Shown: positions 33,647 through 42,722, counted from the stretch's first letter. The stretch: DNA of 64,000 bases from Massilia mucilaginosa (GCF_011682145.1 NZ_WHJH01000009.1:91454-155453); one strand, 5' to 3'. Notes: generated from the letters alone by a model not told the origin. Numbers and translations: made by a program.

Positions 33647-34591
33647 CTACAAATACCCCGTGGTCCATCCATCGAACAGGTTCTGCACGTGATCGAGCAG
33701 CCAGGTGCTGCCTTTTTTCACCAGCAGGAAGCGGCACTGCGCGTGTGCGCGATTGCTTGTGTACACGCATAGCTTGCGCGCCGACAGCCATTCCACCGCG
33801 ATGATGGCGTGTTGGCGGTATTCGGGCGGCGTGCTGAAGCTGAGCGCGTTCGGACGCCCGAATTTGCGGTCCTTGGGCGTGCAGAACTGATGAAAAATCG
33901 CGGCGCAGGCCGGCTGGCGCCAGTCGTTCAGGTGCGGGGTTTTCTGGCTGTCGAGCGCGAGTTCGGTTTCCCAGGCGCTGATGGCATCCCAGAAGCCATG
34001 CAGCACGCCCAGCGCCGCCGCCTCCTCGCCCGCGCCGGCGACAAAGCCGGGCGGCGTGCGGCTGGCCAGGCGCCGCTGTTCGCGCACGAACTCCTGGTCC
34101 AGCCCGTCGGGCCGGGTGTCGTCCGCACATAATTTGAGGGTCGGGTGGGCCGCCAGCGCCAGCAAGCCGGCGCGCGTCATTGCGCTGCCCTTCACATCCA
34201 GATACGACAAGGAGGCGATGCCGACGATATGCCGCACGCAGGCATCGTCGACCGGGGTATTGCGCAGGGACAGATGGCGCAGCCTGGCATGGCCGGACAA
34301 GGCCGCCAGGCCAGTGCCGCCGATGCCGGTGTTGTCCAGCACCAGCCAGTTCAGGGCGGGAACCCGGGCGATATCGGGCAGCACGGCGTCGGTGATGGCG
34401 CTGCCGTCGAGCCACAGGCGTTCCAGCTTCGGCAGCGCGCACAGGGCGCGCACGGCGTCGTCGCCAATGTCGCAGCCGGTAAAGGTCAGGCCGCGGATCG
34501 AAGGCTTGGTGAGCAATAAAGCAATGTCGGCGGCGCTGAGCGCGCGGTCATTGACGTCAAGAAAAGTTGGCCGTGCGGGGAGGTCGAGCAT
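33647..34591 (-). CDS. LRR protein with NTF2-like C-terminal domain
   Basis: A 314-aa protein in two parts. Residues about 20-155 carry five leucine-rich-type repeats (LTFTGCDIGDDAVRALCALP, LWLDGSAITDAVLPDIARVP, LVLDNTGIGGTGLAALSGHA, LSLRNTPVDDACVRHIVGIA, LDVKGSAMTRAGLLALAAHP). Residues about 195-314 (LHGFWDAISAWE ... FLLVKKGSTWLLDHVQNLFDGWTTGYL in parts) look like an NTF2-fold domain of the kind found in polymorphic-toxin immunity proteins. No signal peptide. Its stop-start spacing (7 bp) to the next upstream gene indicates an operon. Confidence 0.7.
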   Translation of the reverse strand: MLDLPARPTFLDVNDRALSAADIALLLTKPSIRGLTFTGCDIGDDAVRALCALPKLERLWLDGSAITDAVLPDIARVPALNWLVLDNTGIGGTGLAALSGHARLRHLSLRNTPVDDACVRHIVGIASLSYLDVKGSAMTRAGLLALAAHPTLKLCADDTRPDGLDQEFVREQRRLASRTPPGFVAGAGEEAAALGVLHGFWDAISAWETELALDSQKTPHLNDWRQPACAAIFHQFCTPKDRKFGRPNALSFSTPPEYRQHAIIAVEWLSARKLCVYTSNRAHAQCRFLLVKKGSTWLLDHVQNLFDGWTTGYL

Positions 34592-34598
34592 GGCCGGC

Positions 34599-35114
34599 TC
34601 AGGCGTTGGCGATGGCGGAGCCGCGCTCCTGCTCCCAGGCTTCCTGCCAGGTAATCGCGCCTGGCTTCTCGAACCATTGCTGGAGGTAGTCGGCGATCTC
34701 GGCCGCTTCGGGCATGGGCGAGGCCGACAGGTAAGCCATGGTGGCGTCCAGGCCGGCGCCGACGAAATACTCGGCCCCCAGCGAGGTCCCGACGTCCATG
34801 TTGATGTGCTTGGCTTTCCACAGCAGCAAGGTGTCGGCCACGTCGCCGGCGCGGTACAGCAGGAAGGCGCACTGGTAGATGCCTTCGTAGTAATCCATCT
34901 CGTCTTGCACGATGTGGTCCCAGAGGGCCGTGCGCAAGTTGATTTCTTCGTCGAGCAACTGGATCAGCAGCGCGCGGTACGGCGCCAGGGTCGCGCCGAC
35001 CAGTTGCTTGTAGATCGCCCGCCTCAGTTCCGGCGCGAGCAGCGCGCTTGCGATTGCGGGGGAGACAGCATTGCCATTGCTCTGGTACTCGGCGATAACT
35101 TGATCAGCGCTCAT
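34599..35114 (-). CDS. Hypothetical protein, possibly immunity-type
   Basis: A 171-aa soluble acidic helical protein (starting MSADQVIAEYQSNGN; an ATG six bases further upstream at 35120 is also possible). The most distinctive segment is DYYEGIYQCAFLLYRAGD followed by LLLWKAKHINMDVGTSLGAEYF. I do not recognise the family. It precedes the LRR/NTF2-like gene by 7 bp in the same direction. Such pairs of small acidic proteins often descend from toxin-immunity arrays, but no toxin gene is seen here. Confidence 0.65.
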   Translation of the reverse strand: MSADQVIAEYQSNGNAVSPAIASALLAPELRRAIYKQLVGATLAPYRALLIQLLDEEINLRTALWDHIVQDEMDYYEGIYQCAFLLYRAGDVADTLLLWKAKHINMDVGTSLGAEYFVGAGLDATMAYLSASPMPEAAEIADYLQQWFEKPGAITWQEAWEQERGSAIANA

Positions 35115-35248
35115 TAACATGAATGAAATCGATTTAAAAGATGATTATAGCTTGAGTAAAACGCAAGCCTTTTGCACCAGGGCCAGACCCGGGAAAAATT
35201 GCGTGATTCCGCACAGGAAGACAGGCAGTCCGCGGCGGGAGGAACCGG

Positions 35249-36919
35249 TCAGTCCTGCCCCGCCGGCGCCAGCAGGATGCCCAGCGCGATCCACTGCGCC
35301 AGATGCGCCCCGATGTCGAATTGCTCATCGAGGGCGAATGCGGCATCGAGCGCCTCGCCCATTGTATATCCCCCGGCCAGCGCGGCGAGCGCGCCTGCGT
35401 GCGCGGGGCTGAGCGCGACCAGTTCGGCCTTCCAGCGCGGGCGGGCGACCAGTGCTGCGCTGGGGCAATCCATGGCCGCCGGGAAAGCGACGCCGCTGTC
35501 CGGCTGGTGCGCTTGCCACAGGGGCACCACGGCCCAGCTCGATGCGATCAGGCTGCAGGCCGGATGCAGGGCGTAGCGCGCGTTCTCGAACGCGTCGGGC
35601 GCGAGGGCGGCCAGCGCGTCGGCGCCGATGGGGTCGGCGTCAGGCGCGTAATGGGCGCGGTGCACGGCCCATTCCAGGCGCGCCATGTCTGGAAGGTAAG
35701 GATAATCGGCGATGTGGGGAAACCCATCGAGGAAGCGGGCAAAACTGCCGCCGAAACGGTTCAGGTCGGCGTCGAGCGAGGGATGTGCCATGCCGTAGGC
35801 CCGTGCCAGCGCGCCGAAAAATTCTTCGCCGACCAGCTGGCGCAGCACCGGGCAGGCGGCCGACAGGGCTTTGTTCCAGGTCACGCCGAGGTTGCCCCGG
35901 TACAGGCCGAAACGGTCGGCGTTGGCGCCGCCCTTGAACCGCGCCAGCGCAGCGGCTTCGCTGTCGTAGTCGAACAGGGCTTGCGCGAAACATTGCTGGG
36001 TATCGGCCAGGGTGCCCGCAGCCTGCGCTAGGCGGTGGCGGCCGCGCCAGGGGTTGGCGACGCTGATCGCCGGGTAAGCGCCGGCGATCAGCTGGGCCTT
36101 GCGCGCTTCGCCCAGCAGCACCTCGAGCGCGGGCACGTCGGTATCCCATTCGATCAGGGTCGGCAGGCGGCCAAAGCGCGCCAGCGCCGCTTGGTACAGG
36201 GCCCAGACCGGCGCGGCCACCACGTCGCCATGGTGATCGACCACCGCCTGCGGCGTGACCAGATGGCCGGCCAGGTGGATTTCGCCGACGCTGCCGGGCG
36301 CAATGGCCGCGATCGCCGCCAGCGCGTCTTCGCCGTGGTTGCACTGGTTGACGTAGAGATTGTTCACATCGAGCAGCAAGGCGCAGCCGGTGCGGCTGGC
36401 CAGCTCGGCCATGAACTCGGCTTCGCTCATCGTATCGTCGTTAAAACGCACGTAAGTGGAGACATTTTCCAGCAAAATGCGGCGATGCAGCCGGTCTTGC
36501 ACTTGCTCCACCCGCGCGCACAGCAGATCGAGCGCGGCCTGGCTGAGCGGCATCGGCAATAAATCGTTCAGCTGGCGGTCGGCGACGGCGCCCCAGCACA
36601 GGTGTTCGGACACGAGCATGGGCTCGACCCGCTCGACCAGCGCGCAGACACGATCCAGATGGGAAGTCGAAAACCCGCGCGCCGAGCCCAGGCCGAGGCC
36701 GACGCCGTGCAGGCTGATGGGATAATCGCGGCGCAGTTCTTGCAGCACATGCCAGTCCCAGCCGGCGCGGTCGAGGAAATTTTCGGTGTGCACTTCGAGC
36801 CAGCCGATGGCGGGCCGCTGTTCGAGAAACTGGCGGTAATGGGGCGCGCGCAAGCCGACGCCGGCGCCCGGCGAAGCGGGACCGGCAACAGCATCGACCG
36901 GTATGGCCCCGCCCGTCAT
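35249..36919 (-). CDS. Fused BufB-BufC: DUF692 (MNIO) + DUF2063
   Basis: A 556-aa two-domain protein. Residues about 18-290 are a DUF692/MNIO multinuclear-iron oxidase ([17 protein letters not shown] at 44-47, [10 protein letters not shown] with His71, SEHLCW with His106, ENVSTY with Glu151, [25 protein letters not shown]), the TIM-barrel class that modifies cysteines of RiPP precursors. Residues about 300-540 are a DUF2063 (BufC/HvfC) domain ([51 protein letters not shown]), the precursor-handling partner normally encoded separately. There is no stop or frameshift at the junction (about residues 285-300). The bufferin-type precursor gene lies 23 bp upstream. Confidence 0.93.
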   Translation of the reverse strand: MTGGAIPVDAVAGPASPGAGVGLRAPHYRQFLEQRPAIGWLEVHTENFLDRAGWDWHVLQELRRDYPISLHGVGLGLGSARGFSTSHLDRVCALVERVEPMLVSEHLCWGAVADRQLNDLLPMPLSQAALDLLCARVEQVQDRLHRRILLENVSTYVRFNDDTMSEAEFMAELASRTGCALLLDVNNLYVNQCNHGEDALAAIAAIAPGSVGEIHLAGHLVTPQAVVDHHGDVVAAPVWALYQAALARFGRLPTLIEWDTDVPALEVLLGEARKAQLIAGAYPAISVANPWRGRHRLAQAAGTLADTQQCFAQALFDYDSEAAALARFKGGANADRFGLYRGNLGVTWNKALSAACPVLRQLVGEEFFGALARAYGMAHPSLDADLNRFGGSFARFLDGFPHIADYPYLPDMARLEWAVHRAHYAPDADPIGADALAALAPDAFENARYALHPACSLIASSWAVVPLWQAHQPDSGVAFPAAMDCPSAALVARPRWKAELVALSPAHAGALAALAGGYTMGEALDAAFALDEQFDIGAHLAQWIALGILLAPAGQD

Positions 36920-36942
36920 GACTTGCCTGGACTTACTTCAAC

Positions 36943-37221
36943 TTACTTGCCGGACAGTTTGCCACCGGCTTTTTCGCAAGTGCCCTTGGCGACCCATTTC
37001 CACTCTTCCGGCGCCTTGTCGACGGTCGATGCGCCGGCGCAGCCGTGCGAACCGGTCGCGCTGGCGCAATCGTTCTGGCCGGCCTTGGCGATGCCGTAGC
37101 ACTTCTCCTTGTCGGATTTATCGCCCTTGGACATGGGCGCATCATGCGCGGCGGCCATGCCGGAGGAAACTGCGCACACGCCAGCGAGGGCGGCGGCGAT
37201 CAGGGCTTGACGTTTGTTCAT
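36943..37221 (-). CDS. Bufferin-type RiPP precursor (DUF2282, BufA1-like)
   Basis: A 92-aa secreted precursor: signal peptide [25 protein letters not shown], then a mature region with four Cys in the conserved DUF2282 setting: [24 protein letters not shown] and [11 protein letters not shown]. Bufferins are periplasmic copper-binding RiPPs in which an MNIO enzyme converts Cys to thiooxazole-type groups; the signal peptide acts as leader. Strong AAGGAG before ATG 37221. Inverted arms AGCCACGC/GCGTGGCT lie at 37288-37312 upstream. The DoxX-type BufD gene that often completes such operons is absent. Confidence 0.93.
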   Translation of the reverse strand: MNKRQALIAAALAGVCAVSSGMAAAHDAPMSKGDKSDKEKCYGIAKAGQNDCASATGSHGCAGASTVDKAPEEWKWVAKGTCEKAGGKLSGK

Positions 37222-37356
37222 CGTAAATCTCCTTGAGAGTGTTTGAAGTGAAGCAGGAACTGCCAGCTTGAAGGCGATTGTAAAGCCAGCCACGCGATTG
37301 TCCGGCGTGGCTTTCAGTTCCTTACAACTTCTCCGTGCCAGCGCGAATTTTAACGC

Positions 37357-37396
37357 AAAAAAGCCCGGTTCCTCCGTCGACGGGAGGACACCGGGC
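37357..37396 (-). terminator. Terminator of the yjfB-like gene
   Basis: Reading leftward, GCCCGG (with inner CCTCC/GGAGG) hairpin is followed by six T (plus-strand A at 37357-37362), 25 bp after the yjfB-like stop. Confidence 0.85.
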
Positions 37397-37421
37397 GGCG
37401 CGGACGCGGCTGGGCGCCGGT

Positions 37422-37613
37422 TCAGGCAGTCGTATTGATCGTATTGCCGAGATTGGCCGGCAGGCGCTGCGGCTGCGGCAGCGCGTTGATCAGCTGGGCA
37501 GCAACCTGGCCATCCATCTGTTGCGCTTTCTTCAACATGGCATAGCCGACTTCCTGCTTGACGCCGGTTTCGGCCATGCTGGTGGCCAGTGATGCAATTG
37601 ATGAAACGTCCAT
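37422..37613 (-). CDS. YjfB-like putative motility protein
   Basis: A 63-aa protein, [20 protein letters not shown]..., with the central [25 protein letters not shown] helix pair of the YjfB/putative motility protein family (PF14070). Function unknown; members co-occur with flagella. GGGAGA precedes the ATG. A sigma-28-type promoter lies 35 bp upstream, and a terminator follows, so it is a single-gene unit in the sigma-28 set. Confidence 0.88.
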   Translation of the reverse strand: MDVSSIASLATSMAETGVKQEVGYAMLKKAQQMDGQVAAQLINALPQPQRLPANLGNTINTTA

Positions 37614-37647
37614 GAGAGTTCTCCCGTTTAATTGGCTATCACCGATG

Positions 37648-37674
37648 GTAACGACGCCGTTTGCCCGAACTTTA
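37648..37674 (-). promoter_or_regulatory. Sigma-28-type promoter of the yjfB-like gene
   Basis: On the minus strand TAAAGTTC (37674-37667), 11-nt spacer, GTCGTTAC (37655-37648). The -35 element overlaps the TAA stop of mobB. It matches the fliT-like promoter in -35 sequence and spacer. Confidence 0.8.
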
Positions 37675-38187
37675 GGCTGGCGCCGAATTAATTCTGGCCT
37701 TGAGCCATGCCAGCACGGTCGCCGGGGCGTTCAGGTCGAGCCAGGCCACGTTATCGGGAAGGTCATCCGGCGGCGGCGCATCCGATGCCACGGCGACAAT
37801 ATGCGGATCGTTCGGATACAGCGGCGGATGTCCCAGCGACGGGCGCTGCACCTCCAGCTTGGGGATGGCTTCCCATTTGTAGCCTTCGACCAGGGTCAGG
37901 TCGGCCGGGTCCAGCCGTGCCAACTGCTCGGCCAGGGTCGGTTCCGGCGCGCCGCGCAGTTCGCGAATGATGGCCACGCGGAAGGGCGAAGCGATCATCA
38001 CCTGCGCCGCCCCGGCCGTGCGCAGGCGCGCGCTGTCCTTGTGGGGCGGTTCGAGCATCACATCGTGATGGCTGTGCTTGACGACATTGATGCGCAGGCC
38101 GTCGGCGGCCAGCTGGCCGACTAGCGTTTCCAGCAAGGTCGTCTTGCCGCTGCCGGACCAGCCGATCACACCGAGTAAGTTGTGCAT
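37672..38187 (-). CDS. mobB: Molybdopterin-guanine dinucleotide biosynthesis protein MobB
   Basis: A 171-aa P-loop protein that assists MobA in making the guanine-dinucleotide form of molybdenum cofactor. Walker A is [15 protein letters not shown] (residues about 8-16), followed by [19 protein letters not shown] and the [15 protein letters not shown] segment conserved in MobB. The start at 38187 puts the P-loop at the N-terminus as in E. coli; the frame is open to 38220. AAAGG precedes it. Confidence 0.94.
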   Translation of the reverse strand: MHNLLGVIGWSGSGKTTLLETLVGQLAADGLRINVVKHSHHDVMLEPPHKDSARLRTAGAAQVMIASPFRVAIIRELRGAPEPTLAEQLARLDPADLTLVEGYKWEAIPKLEVQRPSLGHPPLYPNDPHIVAVASDAPPPDDLPDNVAWLDLNAPATVLAWLKARINSAPA

Positions 38188-38240
38188 GCGCGGCCTTTCC
38201 GCCGAGAAGTGAGACTGCAATTATACAAAGGTCGACCGCA

Positions 38241-38978
38241 TCAGTATGGATGGCGGTAGCGCTGGCCCTTGTAGCTCATCACGGCAGACTTGGGCAGCAA
38301 TTTTTCCAGGATCAGGCCGGGTGCCACTTCATCGCCTTCGCGGCGCAAGACTTTATCGATGAGCAAGAGACGGTCGGCCGGATTCCTGGAATAGATATAG
38401 CCGCCGACCGCGATCGGCGGAATCTCGTGCTGCAGCGCATCTGGCAGCTCGCGCAGGGTGCGCAGATTCTCTTCGGGAGAGGGAACAGGCTTTTCGGCCT
38501 TGACCGTGTCGGTCCTGGCTGGCTCGTCTTTCTTGAGCGGCGCCTCTTTCTTGACCGGCTCTTCCTTCCTGAGCGGTGCTTCCTTCTTGACCGGCTCGGG
38601 CTTGACCTCGGCCACCCTGACCGGCTCGGCCTTGGGCGGTGGCGCGACTTCCACCACTGGCGCCGGCGGCGGGGCCGGCACGGGAACCGGTGCGGGCGCA
38701 GGCATGGCCAGCGGAGTAGCCGGCGCGGTAGCCGGCGCGGTAGCCGGCGCGGCCGCCTGCACCACCGGCGCCGGCGGCGTTGCCGTCTGCTTCCAGGCAT
38801 ACACGGCAGCGCCCGTGGCGCCCAAGGCCAGCAGCGCCAGCGCGATCACGACCGGTTTGCCGCCGGCGCCGGCCCGCTCCGGCTCGGCGGCATGGATCGG
38901 CGTGGCGTGGATGGTCGGGGCGTTGCCGAGCTGGCGTTCGGCCTGCGCCTTTTTGAGTGCTTCGAGAATGTAGGACAT
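38241..38978 (-). CDS. gspB: General secretion protein GspB-like
   Basis: A 245-aa inner-membrane protein with a cytoplasmic start MSYILEALKKAQAERQLG typical of GspB/ExeB, one membrane helix (KPVVIALALLALGATGAAVYAW), a Pro/Ala/Lys-rich periplasmic linker with short repeats (three APAT units; KKEAPL/KKDEP), and a C-terminal GspB domain (VGGYIYSRNPADRLLLIDKVL). With GspA it places the type II secretin in the envelope. Its start follows the gspA stop by 1 bp. No other gsp gene is in the window. Confidence 0.9.
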   Translation of the reverse strand: MSYILEALKKAQAERQLGNAPTIHATPIHAAEPERAGAGGKPVVIALALLALGATGAAVYAWKQTATPPAPVVQAAAPATAPATAPATPLAMPAPAPVPVPAPPPAPVVEVAPPPKAEPVRVAEVKPEPVKKEAPLRKEEPVKKEAPLKKDEPARTDTVKAEKPVPSPEENLRTLRELPDALQHEIPPIAVGGYIYSRNPADRLLLIDKVLRREGDEVAPGLILEKLLPKSAVMSYKGQRYRHPY

Positions 38979-38979
38979 C

Positions 38980-40602
38980 TTATGGTTTCCCCGTTGCGCC
39001 AGCCGCCAGCAGGCGCGGTTCGGCCACGCCGGTCAGCTGGTTCAGGCGCATGTAGGTGCGCGGACCGGCCACGCCGTCCGCCTTGAGGTGTTGACGGGTC
39101 TGGAAGGCGCGCAGCAGTTCCAGGGTGGGCGCGCCCAGCGGACGGTCCGCCGGCGGCGGGACCAGCCCGTTGATCTTGGCCAGGCGCGACGCGATCCAGT
39201 CGACATCGGCGCCCTGCTCGCCCGCGCTGACCTGGTCGCGGAAATAGCGCGGCATGGTCCAGAAGGTCACGAAGCTGCCGTCCGAACGGGTGGCGAGCGC
39301 GCCAAGGTCGAGCGTCTGCTCCCTGCCGTCCACGTTCAGGCGCACCGTGCTCTCGTCCATGCCGGTCAGCAGCGCGTAGCTCACCACCGGCCCATCGCGC
39401 AAGGTCAGCACGGCCGGACGGTCGAGCAGGCGCAGTTCGTACAGCCCACCCTTGCCCTGATGGCAGCGCAGATTCAGTTTCAACGCATCGTCGCAGCTCG
39501 CGCCGGCGGGCAGCACCACGCCCCAGAGCGCCGACAAGGCGTGCAGCGCAGCTGCTTCGCTGGCGTGCGTGAGCGGCGCGACCGGCGCACGCGGCACCGG
39601 CGCCACCGGCGGCGCAACAGCGGCAAGCGCAACGGCCGTGAGCGGCGCTGGCGCAGCCTGCGCCGCCACCAGTTCGGCGGCTGGACGCAGTTGCCACGCC
39701 GCCGCCGCGCCGATCGCAGCGGTGCCCAGCACGCCGGCCGCCACATACTGCCAGGGCATGCGGGACGCGGGCGCCCTGGCGCCGCCGGAGAACACTTCGC
39801 TGCCGGCGCGGCGCAGGATCTGGCGCGTCACTTCGCGGCTGTTTTCGACATACGCCCCCAGCAGCGCGCGGTCGCACAGCAGGTTGATGCGGCGCGGCAC
39901 CCCCTGCGACAACTGGAACACCTGGCCCATCAGCGAGCGCGGGAATGGCCGCGACGCCCCGCCCCCGGCCACCGCCAGCCGGTGCGCGACGTAGCTGGCG
40001 GTTTCGGCTTCGGTGAGCGAACCGAGGTGATAGCGCGCGATCACGCGCTGGGCCAGCTGTTCGAGCTCGGGCCGGGCCAGGATCGCGCGCAGCTCCGGCT
40101 GGCCGATCAGGATAATCTGCAGCAGCTTGCGCTCGCTGGTTTCCAGGTTGGTCAGCAGGCGCAGCTGCTCAAGCACGTCGGCCGACAGGTTCTGGGCCTC
40201 GTCGATGATCAGCACATTGTTCTTGCCCTGCGCGTGACTGGCCAGCAGGTAGCGGTTGATGGCGTCCACATAGCTCTTGACGCTGACCGCGCCGGCCGGT
40301 GCCGGCGGCAGGTCGATGCGCAATTCGTCGCAGATCGAGAGCAGTAATTCCTCGACCGTCAGCTTGGGATTGAAGATGTAGGCCAGGCGGCAGTCGGGGG
40401 GAATCTGCTCGATGAAGCAGCGGCACACGGTGGTCTTGCCTGCGCCGATTTCGCCGGTCAGCAGCACGAAGCCGCCGCCGCTGCCCACGCCATACAGCAG
40501 GTGCGCCAGCGCCTCGCGGTGGCGTTCGCTCATGAACAGGTAGCGCGGATCGGGGGCGATGGAAAACGGTGATTGCTTCAGGCTGAAGAATTGCTTGTAC
40601 AT
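38980..40602 (-). CDS. gspA: General secretion ATPase GspA/ExeA-like
   Basis: A 540-aa membrane AAA+ ATPase: opening MYKQFFSLKQSPFSIAPDPRYLF, Walker A GEIGAGKTT at 50-58, Walker B VLIIDEAQNL near 134, one membrane segment near 290 (MPWQYVAAGVLGTAAIGAAAAW), an Ala-rich linker, a peptidase-C39-like region and a C-terminal peptidoglycan-binding domain (LELLRAFQTRQHLKADGVAGPRTY). It pairs with GspB to help insert the secretin through the cell wall. Confidence 0.94.
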   Translation of the reverse strand: MYKQFFSLKQSPFSIAPDPRYLFMSERHREALAHLLYGVGSGGGFVLLTGEIGAGKTTVCRCFIEQIPPDCRLAYIFNPKLTVEELLLSICDELRIDLPPAPAGAVSVKSYVDAINRYLLASHAQGKNNVLIIDEAQNLSADVLEQLRLLTNLETSERKLLQIILIGQPELRAILARPELEQLAQRVIARYHLGSLTEAETASYVAHRLAVAGGGASRPFPRSLMGQVFQLSQGVPRRINLLCDRALLGAYVENSREVTRQILRRAGSEVFSGGARAPASRMPWQYVAAGVLGTAAIGAAAAWQLRPAAELVAAQAAPAPLTAVALAAVAPPVAPVPRAPVAPLTHASEAAALHALSALWGVVLPAGASCDDALKLNLRCHQGKGGLYELRLLDRPAVLTLRDGPVVSYALLTGMDESTVRLNVDGREQTLDLGALATRSDGSFVTFWTMPRYFRDQVSAGEQGADVDWIASRLAKINGLVPPPADRPLGAPTLELLRAFQTRQHLKADGVAGPRTYMRLNQLTGVAEPRLLAAGATGKP

Positions 40603-40629
40603 GGATTCCCTGGAAGTGCATCACCCGCG

Positions 40630-41160
40630 CTAGCGGCCGACGGGCAGCGGCTTGTATTTGGCGCAGTAAATCTTGGACCTGGTCTTGAAGTAGACGATCT
40701 TACTGCCGGGATTGGACGCGCGCACCGGATAGCGCGAGTTGTCCACCGACAGGTGGCGCACGCCCACGGCGTTGCGGATCGACTCTTCGAGCTTGTCGGG
40801 CGTGGTATCGGCCACGGCGGCCACGAACACCAGCTCGCTGGTATCGTCGCTGATCATGATGTCGGTCACCGGCGCGCCCCACAGGGTGCCCTCGGCCTTG
40901 AACCAGTAGGCGCCGCCCTCGTGCTTGTAGGACGGTCCGAAGGCGTTCACCAGGTAATCGTGGAAGTAAGCATTGTCGAGCTGGCTGCGGCACAGGATGG
41001 CGCTGCCGATCACGGGGCCGAAAGTCGACGGTGCGGCCGGCGCGGCCAGGGGGACGGCGGCGGCCAGCGCGAGCAGTGCCATGGCGCAGCTTCGCCCGGG
41101 CAGTGCACGCGAGCGCGCTGCACCAGGTGAAAGCTGTTTCGATCCGATCGCCAGGCGCAT
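40630..41160 (-). CDS. Hypothetical exported protein
   Basis: A 176-aa protein whose N-terminus is a twin-charge stretch followed by the hydrophobic CAMALLALAAAVPLAAPAAP, likely a signal peptide (the ATG at residue 27 could be the real start). Mature region has two Cys (ILCRSQLDN and KIYCAKYKPL) and a central SDDTSELVFVAAVADTTPDKLEESIRNAVG. The family is not recognised. It is 27 bp upstream of gspA in the same direction, so may share its transcript. Confidence 0.7.
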   Translation of the reverse strand: MRLAIGSKQLSPGAARSRALPGRSCAMALLALAAAVPLAAPAAPSTFGPVIGSAILCRSQLDNAYFHDYLVNAFGPSYKHEGGAYWFKAEGTLWGAPVTDIMISDDTSELVFVAAVADTTPDKLEESIRNAVGVRHLSVDNSRYPVRASNPGSKIVYFKTRSKIYCAKYKPLPVGR

Positions 41161-41183
41161 CCGACCTCCGGTGGAGAGCGTGC

Positions 41184-41294
41184 TTACTGACGCGCGCGCT
41201 CTTCCTTCTTGACCTTCTTGGCTTCCTTTTTCTCTTTCAAGGTCTTGGCGGGCTCTTTTTTCGTTTCTTTTTTGTTGTCTTGCGCTTTACTCAT
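41184..41294 (-). CDS. Small Lys-rich protein, 36 aa
   Basis: A short frame reads MSKAQDNKKETKKEPAKTLK... and ends KVKKEERARQ. It has CAGGAG eight bases before the ATG, is Lys/Glu-rich and strongly biased to sense codons expected here. Similar tiny charged proteins are often left unannotated in this group. Function unknown. Confidence 0.6.
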   Translation of the reverse strand: MSKAQDNKKETKKEPAKTLKEKKEAKKVKKEERARQ

Positions 41295-41314
41295 TGGGGG
41301 CTCCTGATAACGAT

Positions 41315-41500
41315 TTATAGCTTGGACAGCCAATTGCGGTTCGCAGCGATTTTCTGCTTGGCCGAGGCCGGCAGCATCTCGTAACAGCCGGGATACTGCT
41401 TGAGCGCGTGCTCGCGGATTTCTTTCTGCAAACCGTTGATAATAAACACATATACGACGGCACCATCGTCATTCTGTCGTGTGCCAATATAGCGAATCAT
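41315..41500 (-). CDS. Small hypothetical protein
   Basis: A 61-aa protein beginning MIRYIGTRQNDDGAVVYVFI, with LKQYPGCYEMLPASAKQKIAANRNWL at the end. The start at 41500 is fixed by AGGAGG six bases upstream; the frame open to 41593 lacks a ribosome site. The family is not recognised. It lies just upstream of the 36-aa gene in the same direction. Confidence 0.7.
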   Translation of the reverse strand: MIRYIGTRQNDDGAVVYVFIINGLQKEIREHALKQYPGCYEMLPASAKQKIAANRNWLSKL

Positions 41501-41610
41501 TATTCCTCCTCTTGATCCGTGAGCGGAGCGAATAACCTCTGTTATCTCACATCGCCACATTATGACACCGCCCGGCGCGATTTCGCTACCCAAGGTCGAT
41601 TTTGCGGACG

Positions 41611-41638
41611 AAAAAAAGCCCGCACGGAGGCGGGCTTT
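41611..41638 (-). terminator. Leftward terminator
   Basis: GCCCGC/GCGGGC stem with seven T following on the minus strand, about 170 bp after the LysR gene end. Confidence 0.8.
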
Positions 41639-41804
41639 CGAGTTGGGCCGCTAGTGCCCGTAAAACTTCTTGCTTTTGTAAAATTTGCCAGAAAGCATAT
41701 CGCTCATGCCACTCTGGAATCACTAAATTCCGACTAGAAATATAGCACATGACATCGGCGTGACATGAACAAAATGTCAGCGAGTGTGGCGAGAAAGAAA
41801 CGCC

Positions 41805-42722
41805 TCAGACATGCGCCAGCCACGGATCGCTTTCCGGACGCGGAAACTGGGCCGTCATGAAATCGACGAAACTGCGCACCTTGTAGGACAGCAAACGCCG
41901 GCTCGGATAGACCAGCGAGACTTCCAGGCGCCCCAGGTGGTGGCCCTTGAGCAGCTGCACCAGCCGCCCACTGCTCAGGTCGTCTTCCAGGGTCAGCGAA
42001 GAGCGCACCATGATGCCCATGCCGGCGATAGCCGCCTGGCGCAGCACCGAGATATTGTTCGATATCACGCGCGCGGTGATCGGCACATCGACCCGCTTGT
42101 TCTCCCACGTCACCGGCCAGCTGTGGCGCAACTGCTCGAAGGCGAAATTGAGGCAGTCGTGAGACGACACGTCGACCGGCGTGAGCGGTTCGCCGCGCCG
42201 CGCAATGTACTCGGGCGAGGCGCACAGCACCACGTTGGAGGTGGCCAGGCGGCGCGCGATCAGGCTGGCGTCGAATTTTTGCAAGCCCATGAAAATGCCG
42301 ACATCGAAACCTTCCTCGACGATATCGACCGCGTGGTCGGCCATGGTGACGTCGAGCACCACGTCGGGCACGGTGGCCGCGTACAGCGGCAGCAGCCTGG
42401 ACAGCTGGTACTGGCCGAAGCCGGGATGGCAATACATGCGCAGCGTGCCGCTCGCCTTGCGCGAGGACGAGGACGCGATGGCGTCGGCATCGTCGATATC
42501 GGCCAGGATCTGGCGCACGCGCTCCAGGTATTGCTTGCCCGTTTCGGTGAGCGAGAGCTTGCGCGTGGTGCGGTTGAGCAAGCGCGTGCCGAGATGGGCT
42601 TCCAGGTCGGCGATATTGCGCGTGACCACGGTATTCGACATATCCATCGCCTGCGCCGCGCGCGCAAAGCTGCCCTGCTCGACCACCTTGGCAAACACGC
42701 GCATTGATTGAAGCCTGTCCAT
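41805..42722 (-). CDS. LysR-type transcriptional regulator
   Basis: A 305-aa LysR protein: helix-turn-helix MDRLQSMRVFAKVVEQGSFARAAQAMDMS-NTVVTRNIADLE at residues 1-45, linker helix, and a periplasmic-binding-like effector domain (residues 90-290) with the usual ASPEYIARRGEP strand. It belongs to the CrgA/DsdC-like group where the first residues are MDRL. ATG 42722 follows GGAGGCGGGG. It is divergent from a tandem of small secreted proteins that it probably controls. Confidence 0.93.
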   Translation of the reverse strand: MDRLQSMRVFAKVVEQGSFARAAQAMDMSNTVVTRNIADLEAHLGTRLLNRTTRKLSLTETGKQYLERVRQILADIDDADAIASSSSRKASGTLRMYCHPGFGQYQLSRLLPLYAATVPDVVLDVTMADHAVDIVEEGFDVGIFMGLQKFDASLIARRLATSNVVLCASPEYIARRGEPLTPVDVSSHDCLNFAFEQLRHSWPVTWENKRVDVPITARVISNNISVLRQAAIAGMGIMVRSSLTLEDDLSSGRLVQLLKGHHLGRLEVSLVYPSRRLLSYKVRSFVDFMTAQFPRPESDPWLAHV

